A DNA stretch of 64,000 nt from Agrypnia vestita (taxonomy: Eukaryota; Arthropoda; Insecta; Trichoptera; Phryganeidae): contig JADDOH010008000.1 in assembly GCA_016648135.1 (NCBI GenBank), positions 1-64,000 of the forward strand. Direction: 5' to 3'. Below the pieces are notes generated by a model. That model did not search any database. It was not told the DNA's origin and saw nothing but the letters and a program-made list of their open reading frames with translations. Made by a program: the position numbers and the translations under genes. Positions 43,415 through 53,769 of this stretch are shown here, piece by piece. How positions within the stretch are numbered: position 1 is the first letter of the stretch; the number at the start of each line of letters is the position of its first letter.

Positions 43415-46400
43415 CTAGAATTAAAAAGAAAGTGTCATTGAATTGCCAGTTTACTTTAGTAAACAGTCTCCTTAATCTCATTTGAAGCAATAGATTTCTC
43501 AGCCTCTTTCACCTCATCCTTAGATAATCTCTCCTCTGTAGCCGCATGCTCGTGATGCAGAACCATTAATTCTTCAGTGGTCAGCTCCTAGCCTTGTTTT
43601 TCCACCAGCTCTTGAATATTGTCCTCCATTCAAAGAAAAAATTGTTGATCGAGTGACCCAAGCCTTACTATTGGATCTCCACGTAACATTTAACTGGCTC
43701 TTCTGTACCTTGAATATCTTAAAGGCTTGTGGATTCTCGGAATGATACAAGAGCAAGAACTTATCTTTCAAATCACCGCTTGCATTAATTAGCACACATC
43801 AAGATGATAAGATGGTCCAGCAAGTGTATAATGAGAATTCTCATGTTTTGCAATAAATAAAATATTGTGTTTGTATTAAAAGCAAGAAAAATATCATCAA
43901 TGATTAAGTTTGCTTGCGTGTTAAAATACTCTATAAGTCGAGTTACTTGCAAGTTAAGTTACTCATAAATATAGGTTCCATTGCAAATTATATAGCTGTC
44001 GTTTTCTATATACATACATACTAACAATAAAATAAAATAAAAATATTGTTAGCGTTGAAGCAGAATTGTTACATAGAATCTCTAAATAGTGTAAAATTTA
44101 TATAAACGCTTAGATTTTCATTGTGTCATGTCATGTCCTTTACTATAGATTTGAAATTGATATAAATACAAGTTGTAGATTTAAATCATTAGATTGGTAA
44201 TTCCTTCATAAAGTGAAACGTGTCTCAAGTAAATAAAACAGAGTAAAAAAAAAGTGTGTTATTGCCAAACACATGAAAGAAACATTAATTTGTTTAATGT
44301 TGTTACCACTATTAATAAATATCTATGTATTTTTGTATGAAACAAACCTGATTAAGTGCCTCTTCCTGTTGCTGATCCCTTTTGGTGCAGACCCTTACCT
44401 CCAAGGTCATGCACAGGTCCAGCGTTTGTTCCAAGGAATGTTGCACATCTTCGCGTTCAACTGTTGGAAAAAATATTTCCTTTTTATAAGTTCAAACATA
44501 AAAAACGTGAAGATGAAGCTACCAGTTTAATCAAAATGTCAGCTTACACATTAAAATTGGACATTTTCGTGAATTTGCTTGCCATAATTCATAATTCACA
44601 TTGATTGTTTTTAAACGTCTACCGGTTTCGATACTGTTCCGTTTCATCATCAGGACGGACATGCAATAACTTTCATAAATTAAATTTGTAGCCCCACCAA
44701 ACCTGTATAGACGTACCACTATAACTAGTCGTGCGAGGGAGGGCGTCGCTGTCGCGTAATAGAAGTTGCCAGGGTGTAAATTTATTACACAAGGGCAAGC
44801 TAACAGCAAAAACTTTTGAAGTCTTTTTTATTCAATTTTGAACAGAAAATATTTTTTACCCTTGGGTGAAATGTCAACAGTTAAGGAGATAGTATCGTCG
44901 TGTTATTCCCACACATTCAAAATAGGTTAATTCATCACAAAAATATCAAATAATTCGTAACGTACTTAAACCAAAATACACTGTTAAAAATTCATTTTAT
45001 CTATTTAACTATAACTGGTTGCAGATATTTTATATGAACCGTATGTTTTTCCGAGAGACGATTCTTGACGTTTCGTTTAATTCTTATTCAACGTTATCAG
45101 GAGGACGACCTGTACCCGTGGAGGTAAAAGGCGGACTGATTAATGCTTTCGAGGCCATAAATTATATGCACTTTGTTGTGGAGTTTTCACTTCTTCTACG
45201 ATAGAGGTCGCCAGTGTGCAATATGTACTAGTTACGTCGGTGGACTTTTCTGCAACGTCTCTCAAAGGTTGAATTAATGTCGTAAGAATAGGGCGCCAAA
45301 TACTTGATAGTTTGTAGCTGTCATCTCTATTAAAATTGGAATGTTTGTATATTTCAATGGACTCCCTTACTAATCTGGGTATAAGGTGCGGTTCTGTTGA
45401 TAGGATTTTCGTCTTGTCAAATCTGATGATGTGATAGATTCCCTTTGGATCCATGTTTGAAGATTACCGATATATTGGAGTTGTTGTTTTTAATAAACCT
45501 TTTTCAAACAAGTCACCTATTTTAAATAATGTTTTATTAATAGATGGGTGCGTTGAAGCAGCCTATGTGGTCTATGTCAAGTGCATTTAAAATACAGGCG
45601 GACCTCAACTTTCGCACATAATTGGTTCCTGAAAATGCGTGCGAATGTTGAATGTTCGAAAGTAGAGGGAAGTAAAAAAAATTAAAATTGTATGTATTTT
45701 AAAATATTTATTTATCAAGTAAATATATGACGTTTATAAGGCGTTAAAGTGGTTTAAGAGACATGTTTAAGTGGGATTTGCGGGTGTTTCCCTTAAAAAG
45801 TTATCAAGAGCTAATTGTTTGCCTCTCTTCTTTCTTTTTTCTTCATATAGTATTTTAAAACATGTCTTTATTGATCGGCCTAGACACTCAAGATATGCGT
45901 TCTCCACTGCGATCATAAACTTCCATAATATTTAAAAAATTGTCAAGATGCATGAAGGCTTCATTCATATTTTTCATTGTTAAAGTCTTGATGATTTGAT
46001 CAGCTTCTTCTTCCTCACTTTCATTATATATTTCATTTTCATACTCCTGTTGCTCAATTAAATATTAATTTGTTGGAGGTTCTGAATGAGATTTTATCAT
46101 CTCATTAACATCCTCAATAGTAACATCTAAGTTTAGTTCATTCATTAGGCAGACTATATCAATTGTGATAGTTTCTGGAGTTTCATCAATTTTATAAAAT
46201 TGTTTCCATGAACCTTTCATGGTTGACTCTTTTATTTCAGACCACCCTATATGTCTCACGTGTCTCCAATATTGTTTCATACATTGTAGTTCTTCCAGAA
46301 ATCTTTTAATGTAGGCCCACCTTCCCTGTCAGTTGCCTCGATAGCCTGAGTCATTATTGACCTCATATAATTATCGTTTAAACATAGCTATCACCGTTTG

Positions 46401-49400
46401 GTCCATAGGCTGTATAAGGCAGATATTATTGGGAAGAAGAAACACAACATTGATTTCCGTGTATAAATTCTGTAGAGATTTTGGGTGTCTTGGAGCATTG
46501 TCTAAGATGAATAATATTTTAAATGGTAAATTATTATCTTTCCTTCCTGCGCAAGACTAAATCTCTATCCTAGCTAGCTCACAAGCAAAGTGACGGAAGG
46601 AAGCAAGATGCAAGTGACATCAGGATTCAACTTGCTTGTAAGTGAGCGAGAGGGGGATATCTTTACCCCACAGCGTGACAATGTGCGAAATAGCGAATTG
46701 TGCGAAAGTCGAATGTTCGAAAGTCGAGGTCCGCCTGTATATCACAAAACGATTAAAATGGCACGAGAATGCAGTGTCTTTCAATGTGAATTGATTGCAA
46801 TACAAGAAGCCATAAATAAAATGGGTAAATAGAATGTAGATGTAAAATTATAAAATCAAATTTTTATTAATCAATAAGAAAGACATACAGAAAATCAAAT
46901 CAACGAAAAAATAGTTCGGCTGTTACTGGGATTCGTATCCCAGTAGCAGCCGCCCAGAAAGCTAGGTGGTCTGGGTTCGAATCCTGGTTGCAGCCGAAAT
47001 ATTTTTTCGTTGATTTGATTATTCTGTATGTCTTTCTTATTGGTTAATAAAAGTTTTGTTTCATATTTCACCGAACTCTGTTCTGAAAAATTGCATCTTC
47101 ACAATAAGAACGTGTTCTTGAATATAATATACATATATGTGTGTTGTATCAAATATGTCCAAAATTAATAAATTAATTATCGGTTAATTCTGGCATCCTC
47201 TAGTGATTGTTTACATAAAGTAATTTGCGTCTGCCGCATCAAAAAAGTGGATTACTCAAAAAATTGGATAATATTTGTTAATCAATTAATAAATGAGACT
47301 TACAGATAAGGTCGATATATTGACGGTATATATGATACGGGGCGGTACGGTACGGTGCTGATATGGTATAAATGGTAGCATACCTTCTTGGAAAGCGAGG
47401 TGGTCTGGGTTCAGATTCCGGTAGCAGCGGAAATATTTTTTCGTTGATTTGATTTTTCTATATGTCTTTCCAATTGATTAATAAAATTAATTAAATTTCA
47501 CAGAGCATTGTTCTGTAAAATTGCAACTTCACAATAAGAATGTGTTGTTGTAAAAGTTATCATACACAGCGATAGTATGACATAAAAGCTATTGTTATAA
47601 AAACAAAAAATCTAAAGAACGTTAATCTTCAACCCAAGCTTAATTCATGTTGATGCAAACTATGCTATCTCTATGATTATTCTTATGAGTGCTAACAATT
47701 ATGTTTATCTTGTATGCATTTGCTTATTATTATGCTTATTAATATTTATCACATATTACTATGATTGTATCCAATTCCAAAAATTCTCGATAAGTATTTG
47801 TATCCCCTTTCAACAGAAAACAATAATGAAAATGGCATAGGGTGTTGTACATAAACAATACTTCTGAAAAAGTAACTAAAAATTTAACCAATTGCATTAA
47901 AGCTGCAGCTTAAAATCATAGGCTTTTCGCTTAAATATTACCACTACCACTGATCAAACAACCGGCCTTTATTCTCTTATTTTATGTGTTCAATATTTTT
48001 TCGAGCCATATAGCTGTGTGTCATGCGTTTTTACACATTTGGAGTCGTCTTTGAAATTATATTCCAATTTTTTCTTTGCAATAGATACCCAGGTTATTTT
48101 TTTCTCTACCGCCCTGGATAAACGAGAGTCTACTTAACCATGTTTAGAGTGTGCTTGGCTTTTCTTAGCCTTATTTGATCATATAACTTACAGAAAATAT
48201 GATGATTTAGTTCATTATAGAATAAAGTAATCATATATAAAACTAGCAGTTAAGCGATCGTGCCGCACTGGCCGCTGCGCGGCCGTAAGTAACCATTAGT
48301 ATCTGCGATTGAATATCACCCATTGCCTACTGCTTTTCATACGATTTTGTTATTTTTTTTAAATTGACAATGGAAATGTTGCACACTGCATGCTTCGTTT
48401 TTGGAGCAATGATAATAAAGAGTTACACATATCCAGCCACAAATACATTCTAATCGAGAAATCAAACGCCAAAAATATACTTTCCTGCAGATTATTTTTT
48501 TAATTGATGTAAGAAAATATCAATAATATTGATTAATTTCGTTTTTTTAATATTTTTACATCTATAATATTTAATTAAATTTTAAAATAATCTGAACACT
48601 TTGTTTCATTAAAAAACATCAATATTGGCAATTTCTTGAAACTGGCAATGGTAAAACCATGCACTGCATACTGCGTTTTTGAAGCAATCATAATATATAT
48701 AAGATACTCATTACAAGTTTTCACTAATGATATGATTATTTGTGCACAAAGTAGGTATCTATAAGTACTTTAAAAGTTATAAAAACAAAAAAAGATTTTA
48801 TTTTTAGGTTCAAGCAGTTTAAGTGCCGGTTGCATCAACTTGGCTAATGTAAAAATCTTTCGTTTAAAGCATAGATTTTTGCTTTTTCCACCAATTAAAC
48901 AACCCGTTTTCGTCAAAATCTATGCTTTAAACAAACTATTGTACTATATACTACTATAAATGAAGTGATGCAACCGGTAATATGATAATAATATGATAAT
49001 TTGCACTGATAATTTAATGATATATTAAAAATAGTTTTAAGATTAATTTGATAACTAAATTAAATGAAGTGATAAAATAGTTTAATTAAATAACACAAGT
49101 TTGATTAACCCTTTCATTGCTGACAAAATGCTCCAAATTATTAATACAATTGATGGATCAATCGAATTGACGGAGAGTGACAAATCGCCTTGTTCTGATG
49201 CTAAAAAGGCGGGCCAACGCGCGTAGCGTGGTGTGCGCGTGCCGATCATACTACATTCAACGCGCGTTGTCAGCAACGAGCGGGTCAAGGATTTTTACCC
49301 TCATCCAGATCCAGCATCCAGTCAGAATATCTGATGGCCTCCAACATTGTCAGTAAATTGTCTTTCTCTTCTTCCATTCTAGCTACATTCTTATGTAGTA

Positions 49401-49441
49401 ATTCCACATAAACCTGAACTTGATCTAGAACTTCTAACGAC
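43142..49441 (-). CDS. BAG2: BAG2-like Hsp70 co-chaperone (3' three coding exons)
   Basis: BAG2 binds the Hsp70 nucleotide-binding domain and inhibits CHIP ubiquitin ligase. Exons on the - strand are 49441-49299, 44460-44348 and 43414-43142, with GT/AG junctions and consistent phases (2 nt needed upstream, then 1/2, then 0). Residues align in order with human BAG2: SLEVLDQVQVYVELL (human LLESLDQLELRVEAL), EEEKDNLLTMLEAIRYS, LDEVEREDVQHSLEQTLDL, CTKRDQQQEEALNQ (human IRNPQQQESLKHA), RCQSFVAACSS, DNNFEKIILSCTINDQKKVK (human [21 protein letters not shown]) and RLQGLLDYF. The N-terminal coiled coil precedes the BNB/BAG-like C-terminal domain. The first exon was not found in 49442-52600 or elsewhere. 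Introns hold Tigger, Penelope, SINE and MITE insertions. Confidence 0.85.
43470..43805 (-). pseudogene. Tigger (TIGD1-like) transposase fragment in a BAG2 intron
   Basis: Words in order on the - strand are ASGDLKDKFLLLYHSENPQA, SNSKAWVTR and, after a frame break, LTTEELMVLHHEHAATEERL. They match the TIGD1-type block with IYHSENPRAL and NKAWMT, and the far C-terminal LTDEELLLMDEQ. The catalytic middle is deleted between them. Confidence 0.75.
43806..44347. other. Remainder of last BAG2 intron
   Basis: AT-rich, nothing recognised. Confidence 0.45.
44348..44460 (-). CDS. BAG2: BAG2-like, penultimate exon
   Basis: 113 nt encoding VEREDVQHSLEQTLDL and VRVCTKRDQQQEEALNQ. Acceptor CCAACAG, donor CAG|GTTTGT (weak but GT). 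Confidence 0.85.
44610..44680. mobile_element. Penelope-like terminal relic
   Basis: TACCGGTTTCGATACTGTTC and CATCATCAGGACGGAC are the 'GGTTTCG...CATCATCAGG' signature of Penelope-like ends. Confidence 0.5.
44718..44900. repeat. Composite of two dispersed repeats
   Basis: 44718-44795 (GTCGTGCGAGGGAGGGCGTC, GCCAGGGTGTAAATTTATTA) matches 42225-42300. 44800-44893 matches 20685-20775. The adjacency suggests fragments of one larger element. Confidence 0.55.
45030..45470 (-). pseudogene. Penelope-like GIY-YIG C-terminal fragment
   Basis: On the - strand: FDKTKILSTEPHLIPRLVRE, then SIEIYKHSNFNRDDSYKLS and IWRPIL. These correspond to the end of the Penelope endonuclease domain (compare [20 protein letters not shown] in the 36767-37256 copy). 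It is followed by the 3' end motif CTGATAACGTTGAATAAG... (inverse of 45070-45110). It is too short to retain the GIY-YIG core and is a different lineage from the DIRS-borne copy. Confidence 0.75.
45535..45594 (+). pseudogene. LINE RNase H piece, left of Tigger insertion
   Basis: A short frame reading DGCVEAAYVVY resembles the RNase H start (DGSKT..GVGAAYVVY). It continues after the Tigger element at 46740-46833 (ECSVFQCELIAIQEAI), so the Tigger copy appears to have split it. Confidence 0.45.
45595..46737 (-). mobile_element. Tigger-like element, internally deleted (1143 bp)
   Basis: The ends CAGGCGGACCTCAACTTTCG and CGAAAGTCGAGGTCCGCCTG are inverted and bordered by TA on both sides (45593-45594 and 46738-46739), as for pogo/Tigger. 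The 5' part of the transposase is missing. Confidence 0.92.
45780..46560 (-). pseudogene. Tigger transposase C-terminal half, decayed
   Basis: FILDNAPRHPKSL (catalytic Asp of DDE_1), EINVVFLLPNN and LIQPMDQTVIAMFKR are followed by stops. Then YWRHVRHIGWSEIKES, TIEDVNEMIKSHSE and a final KRGKQLALDNF-type tail. The order is that of TIGD1-like proteins. Multiple stops and missing N-terminal half. Confidence 0.88.
46740..46833 (+). pseudogene. LINE RNase H piece, right of Tigger insertion
   Basis: ARECSVFQCELIAIQEAINK fits the RNase H block CSVFQAELxAI. It ends at a stop at 46831. Confidence 0.65.
46855..47125. repeat. Two SINEs in head-to-head inverted arrangement
   Basis: The right unit (+) has a tRNA-like head CTAGGTGGTCTGGGTTCGAA, B box GGTTCGAATCC, then CGAAATATTTTTTCGTTGAT and GTATGTCTTTCTTATTGG. 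The left unit is its inverse (CAATAAGAAAGACATAC, ATCAACGAAAAAATA, GCAGCC/GGCTG). The arms pair for about 90 bp. A third copy, + strand, is at 47380-47550. Confidence 0.8.
47380..47550 (+). repeat. SINE, third copy of the same family
   Basis: GAGGTGGTCTGGGTTCAGATT, GGAAATATTTTTTCGTTGAT, TATGTCTTTCCAATTGATTA, then AGCATTGTTCTGTAAAATTG and CACAATAAGAATGTGTTGTT parallel the unit at 46965-47120 through its tail. Confidence 0.75.
47551..48832. other. BAG2 intron, largely unannotated
   Basis: No gene seen. A pogo-like end (CCCTGGATAAACGAGAGTC at 48107) parallels 33700. Two similar segments at 48365-48425 and 48646-48710 share GCACTGCAT and GCGTTTTTG-type words and may be a local duplication. Confidence 0.4.
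48833..48977. mobile_element. 145-bp MITE, Harbinger-like, related to 4151-4294
   Basis: TIRs GCCGGTTGCATCAACTT and AAGTGATGCAACCGG, with TAA on both sides. The interior shares CCACCAAT, ACCCGTTTTCGTCAAAATCTATGCTTT with the 144-bp family. Confidence 0.75.
49109..49284. mobile_element. piggyBac-type MITE next to a BAG2 splice donor (176 bp)
   Basis: The left end is TTAA then CCCTTTCATTGCTGACAA. The right end TTGTCAGCAACGAGCGGG is inverted and followed by TCAA (a one-base change of TTAA). CpG-rich inside. It ends 10 nt from the exon 49299-49441 donor. Confidence 0.75.
49299..49441 (-). CDS. BAG2: BAG2-like, internal exon with coiled coil
   Basis: 143 nt encoding the coiled-coil region VLDQVQVYVELLHKNVARM and EEKDNLLTMLEAIRYSDWML. 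Acceptor TTTTCAG, donor GAGG|GTAAAA. A MITE begins 10 nt inside the intron. Confidence 0.85.
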
Positions 49442-49659
49442 CTGAAAACATGAATAATAAAAATATTTTTGAAGAATTCACAAAATGGAAAATTTTCAAA
49501 AAATAAAGTACAAATGGATAAGATGTATATTGGTTTATTTTTTTACAATTTTTAAAGGAAGGTCAAAGGATTAACCAATAAACATATTTCATGTACCGCG
49601 ACCTACGTGTGATGTTCCGCATCCTTTTTTGGAAAATAGAAAATAAGTATTATAATCGT

Positions 49660-51853
49660 CCCTTTAGAGGTAAAACTCACTAAGTGCACTTTTGGGCAAA
49701 AATGAGGTATGAATACCAGTATTCATATTTTTTCAACCTCTATCCTAGGAAAAAATCAAAAAGTAAATATTCCTTCTCTATTCAAAGTTATTAAGTGGTA
49801 AAACTCATCAAATCACTCAGGCCCGGTTGTTTCGAATTCGATCAAAGTAAGCGTAGAGTTTAAACTGAAATTTTACGTTCTCCACCAATCAGACGATCCG
49901 TTTTCGTAAAAATCTATGCTTTTATCGACCGCTTACTTTGATCGAACTTGAAACAACCGGGCCTTAGTTACTTTTACCTGGCGGCAAAATTGAAAAATTG
50001 TCTTCGTTGTTTCACTGAATGCAATAATTGTAACTCGAGCGACGGCACTTATGGTGTGAAGTTTAATTAAATATTGTTATACAGTGTGGTTTTTCATCGT
50101 TTATAGATAAAAAGAGTTAGATGACGTTATAATTAGTTTATGAACTTCTATAATTAATTTTTTTTTTATGGTTTTAAAAATTATTCCCCTTTGTGGGATT
50201 TTTTTATATAGTGTTTTTTTGCATTGTGAAAAAAGTTATTATGCTTAATCGTTATTATTTAATATATAAAAACAATTATTTTCTTTCCTAAGGAAGCTAA
50301 TGTATTATATGTTTCAAAATGAAGAAAATGAAAATGAATGAAAAGAAAGGGTAAGTTGTTACTCTTTACAATAAGTTTACTTTAGAATGTGTTAAAATTT
50401 TTAAGACGATTAGCATTCTAAGTAATAATTTTCTATTTTCAATATGTTAAGGACACTCAAAATACCACTTCTAGCCAGAATTTGGAGGAGGTACCTGGAG
50501 TAAATTTTTAAAGTTAAAAAGTATATCATTTTGAAAAATTTAATCTTTATAAAATCACTCATTGGCACAAGAAAAAGGAACCAAAAATCAACCATTCCTT
50601 AACATTTACATGTTAACAACCTCCCAAATGTATCTTCAGAAAACTTTCTTATGGATGAAGTTAATAATTACACAGAAACCACCAAGTAAGGTTAATCTAG
50701 AATATACCTACATTATTTTATAATTGTAACTATGAAATGACTGCTCAAAGTTATACCTCAGTATATCTAAATTTCATTTCAACTTCCAAATAAATCAGCA
50801 TAATACGCTTTTCGAAACACGGAAAGATAAAGTGAGTCCCGTTGTGTACATATCAACAAAAATAGTTTATTTATAAAGGTAATGCCAAATATCCAAACAA
50901 AGAAAGGCCCCTGTAAATTCTTACAAATAGCAAGTACATATAATATAATCCAGAAAATCCTCACAATTATTTGTATTTATATTTCACTATACAAATATTC
51001 TTAATTGCCTAGTTAGTCGAAAAATCCAATTCTTAGAATAGAATTGAGTTGCTTAGGATCAAATTACCTTTCAAGAAAAGTTTTACCATACATTTCCTAG
51101 AACATTAGTTATGTGAATTAACATTTCTTTTGTCCTTACCTTAATTATATTTACTATGGGATTTCCAAATATCCATATTATAATATTCGAAATTCAATAA
51201 TATTCCGTATTCGGAGAAATCATAGCCCATTTAACTAGGCGCTGCGCAGTTTCACTTCATCTGGATCTTCATTAGATTAAAGATAGATTAAAAAATATTT
51301 CTTATAATAGTAGTAAATGTTTATCATATTAATTAATCATAATTTATTATTATCATTATTGTTTCAGAATGAAATGAAAAAAAGACTCCACAGCCAGCCG
51401 ATTATGAAAAAAGTGTTAGGGGAAGATTATTAGATATACTGTAAAAATGTTATTAATATGTTTTTTTTCGCATTTGATATGTTATTTTTAAACTAAAATA
51501 CAACTTATTAATATGAAATGAGAGTGTATTAAAACATCATTCCCTAGAAAAAATATTTAGCAAAACATCTTTTTTTTCTGCCCAGGTGCAAAAAACTTTT
51601 TTATTAATATGAAATATAAATTTATCCTGAATATTTTCATAGTATTTTATGCACTCTTAAATTATTTACAACACTGTAATAATAATAAGTATAATAAGTA
51701 ATAATAACAAGTAAGTAATAATAATAAGTAACAACAAGTAATAAGCAAAAAAATAAACAACAAATTACTTGTACTTTATTTAATATCACGTTTTGAATGT
51801 TTAAACCACATTATATCAAAAGTACTCCACTAAGTGAGTTTTACCTCTAAGGG
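49660..51853. mobile_element. 2.2-kb element with 30-bp terminal inverted repeats
   Basis: CCCTTTAGAGGTAAAACTCA at the left and the inverted TGAGTTTTACCTCTAAGGGG at the right, with similarity for about 35 bp. No transposase recognised in its AT-rich interior and no clean target duplication. It carries the second 144-bp MITE. Confidence 0.65.
49820..49963. mobile_element. 144-bp MITE, PIF/Harbinger-like (copy 2)
   Basis: Same length and nearly the same sequence as 4151-4294. The flanks here are TCA and TTA, so the 3-bp duplication has drifted or the insertion site differs. Confidence 0.85.
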
Positions 51854-51889
51854 GATGATATATAGGTTTATGATAGTTTCTAAAAGTTT

Positions 51890-52335
51890 GCGCGGCATCG
51901 CTAATTGCGGAGAGGTTAGAGCCGCGCGCCCAAACCCCAGCCCCTGTCAAGCCAGTCAAGCTTCAACCACGGCCAGCAGCACAGCCTGCGCTGACGCTCT
52001 AGCCGCCTCCATTTTTTTCCAAGATCGCCGGTCAGCGCCATGAGGGAGTTTTGAGGAGAGGACAACCTGCAGCGCCTCAGACTTTCCAGGCGATGGATGC
52101 CAGCGGTCACCACACAGCAGGCTCCCGAGGAGGGCCTGACGCCTTCCTGCTCAGCTCGGCGGCGACAGGTGGACCGATCCCACGTGCTTCTGCGAGAGAC
52201 CGCGACTTGAGCCCCCCCGCGCCTGTGCAGCGCTGATGACAGGCGGATCAATGCACGTCAGCGGGCGTCGGTTCGCCAGTCGGGCCAGCCGGGACCACAA
52301 CCTGCAGCGACCATGGTTAAAAACTCCCGTCACTT
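51890..52335. promoter_or_regulatory. GC-rich island, possible BAG2 5' region
   Basis: About 450 bp of markedly higher GC and CpG lies upstream of the BAG2-like exons on their - strand. It could be the promoter and first exon, but no frame ending with the needed phase and a good donor was found. A GC-rich transposon relic is the alternative. Short frames here lack known motifs. Confidence 0.3.
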
Positions 52336-52974
52336 TCCTTGTCATGCTGCATTTAATTGATAAGTTCGCTTCTCACATTATGTCGTGAAATCTGCGCCTC
52401 ACGCAAATTATTTGATAGACGTTCCATATCAAGGGTTTCACATTAAGTAGACTGAAAACATATTTGGTGCACAATGATTGACTACAGAAGTAGAAATAGA
52501 AATGTGTTTCATACTTCCTCCCATATATGTAAAATACAGGTCGTTTGACTAAAGCCGGCATGTACACACATTTCCCGCCATGTCACCCGCGCAAGCGCAC
52601 AGGGTGAGATCGCACTGCATTACGGATCTCGAAAAATCTCTGTGTCTCTCTCGCACGCGGTCAATCTTATAAGCGTGACAGAGAGTGTTATTGTTTTGTT
52701 TTTCTACTATTACGAAATAATACGAAATACAGGTGATGTTTTGTTTTATTCCCTGTTTGGTTTGAACCCGACTTTTTTTATCGAATTAATTGTAGAATTT
52801 ATTATCATACGTTCCGCGGCAATCGGCACATATTCTCTAATATCTCAGTAAATTCTGTCTTACGATTCCAGTAAATTGTCATACTATTGGCAGGATGTAG
52901 TTTTTTATAAATGACATAATTGAATCCCCGGGGGGGGGGGGGAGAGTGGCATAATAATTTTAATTAATTGAAAA
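52336..52974. other. Unannotated stretch with poly-G run
   Basis: Nothing recognised. An uninterrupted run of about 14 G at 52929-52942 follows CCCC. Confidence 0.5.
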
Positions 52975-53769
52975 CAGGGTTCGAGGATATACTATCCGCG
53001 GATATATATCACAATATTTATGACTCGATTTGTATTTTTGATATATATCCAAGAAAACTTTCTGCAAATGTTAATAGATGGCACTAGTTGCATTTAAAAA
53101 AATGCTATGGTTATTTTTTAGTTTCATTTGTTTCATATAATCCGTTTTTTATTTCACACAAAGAAACATAAGGTAAATTGGGTGAATATGGCCCCATGGG
53201 TAATATGCCGCACTAATAATACATTGGACCTTATATTTTAAAAACTTGTACATAGATGGCGAAAGTTGACAGCTAAATTCGTCACTCGTCAGTAGGGATG
53301 GGTCGTCGACGTATTTACCGTCGACGAAACGAGACCGTCCACGTCCGTCCATCGACGAGACGATCAACTACTTGAATTCGTCAACTAGTTGACGCGTCAA
53401 CTTCGTTACGCGGACGTTCTATCTAAACATCGGGACGATAGTCAACTGTCTACGGTTCGACGTGACGCTGCTCGACGGCTCAACCGTTGGTTATTTTTAT
53501 TACGTTAATTTTAAAAATTTAAAGAAGTTCGAAGGAATATAGTTTCGGGGAAAGTAAAACCGCTACTTGTGCTTATATGTAAAAATAAATATTTTATTAT
53601 TTATTTGTTTACGCACATTATAGGCTTTTACATATTGTTTTATATACTTCTTTCTATATATAATAAAGAAAAAAGTAGGTATAAACAACAATATCAGGTG
53701 TAAGCAGTAAAATATAAATAAAAACTACATATATAATCAGTGAAAGTATCGGGTATAAGCATTAAAATA

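Noticed and set aside
46915..47000. tRNA gene suggested by GGTTCGAATCC
   Set aside because: The B box belongs to a SINE family with three local copies. No acceptor stem or cloverleaf could be folded.
51834..52251. First exon of BAG2 in the GC island
   Set aside because: No frame on the - strand ends at a donor with the required two leftover bases and BAG2-like residues. Kept only as a possible regulatory region.
53149..53367. Short protein identical in its first 25 residues to one at 62523-62723
   Set aside because: Both arise from the hAT terminal repeat. The shared sequence is a repeat end, not a conserved gene.
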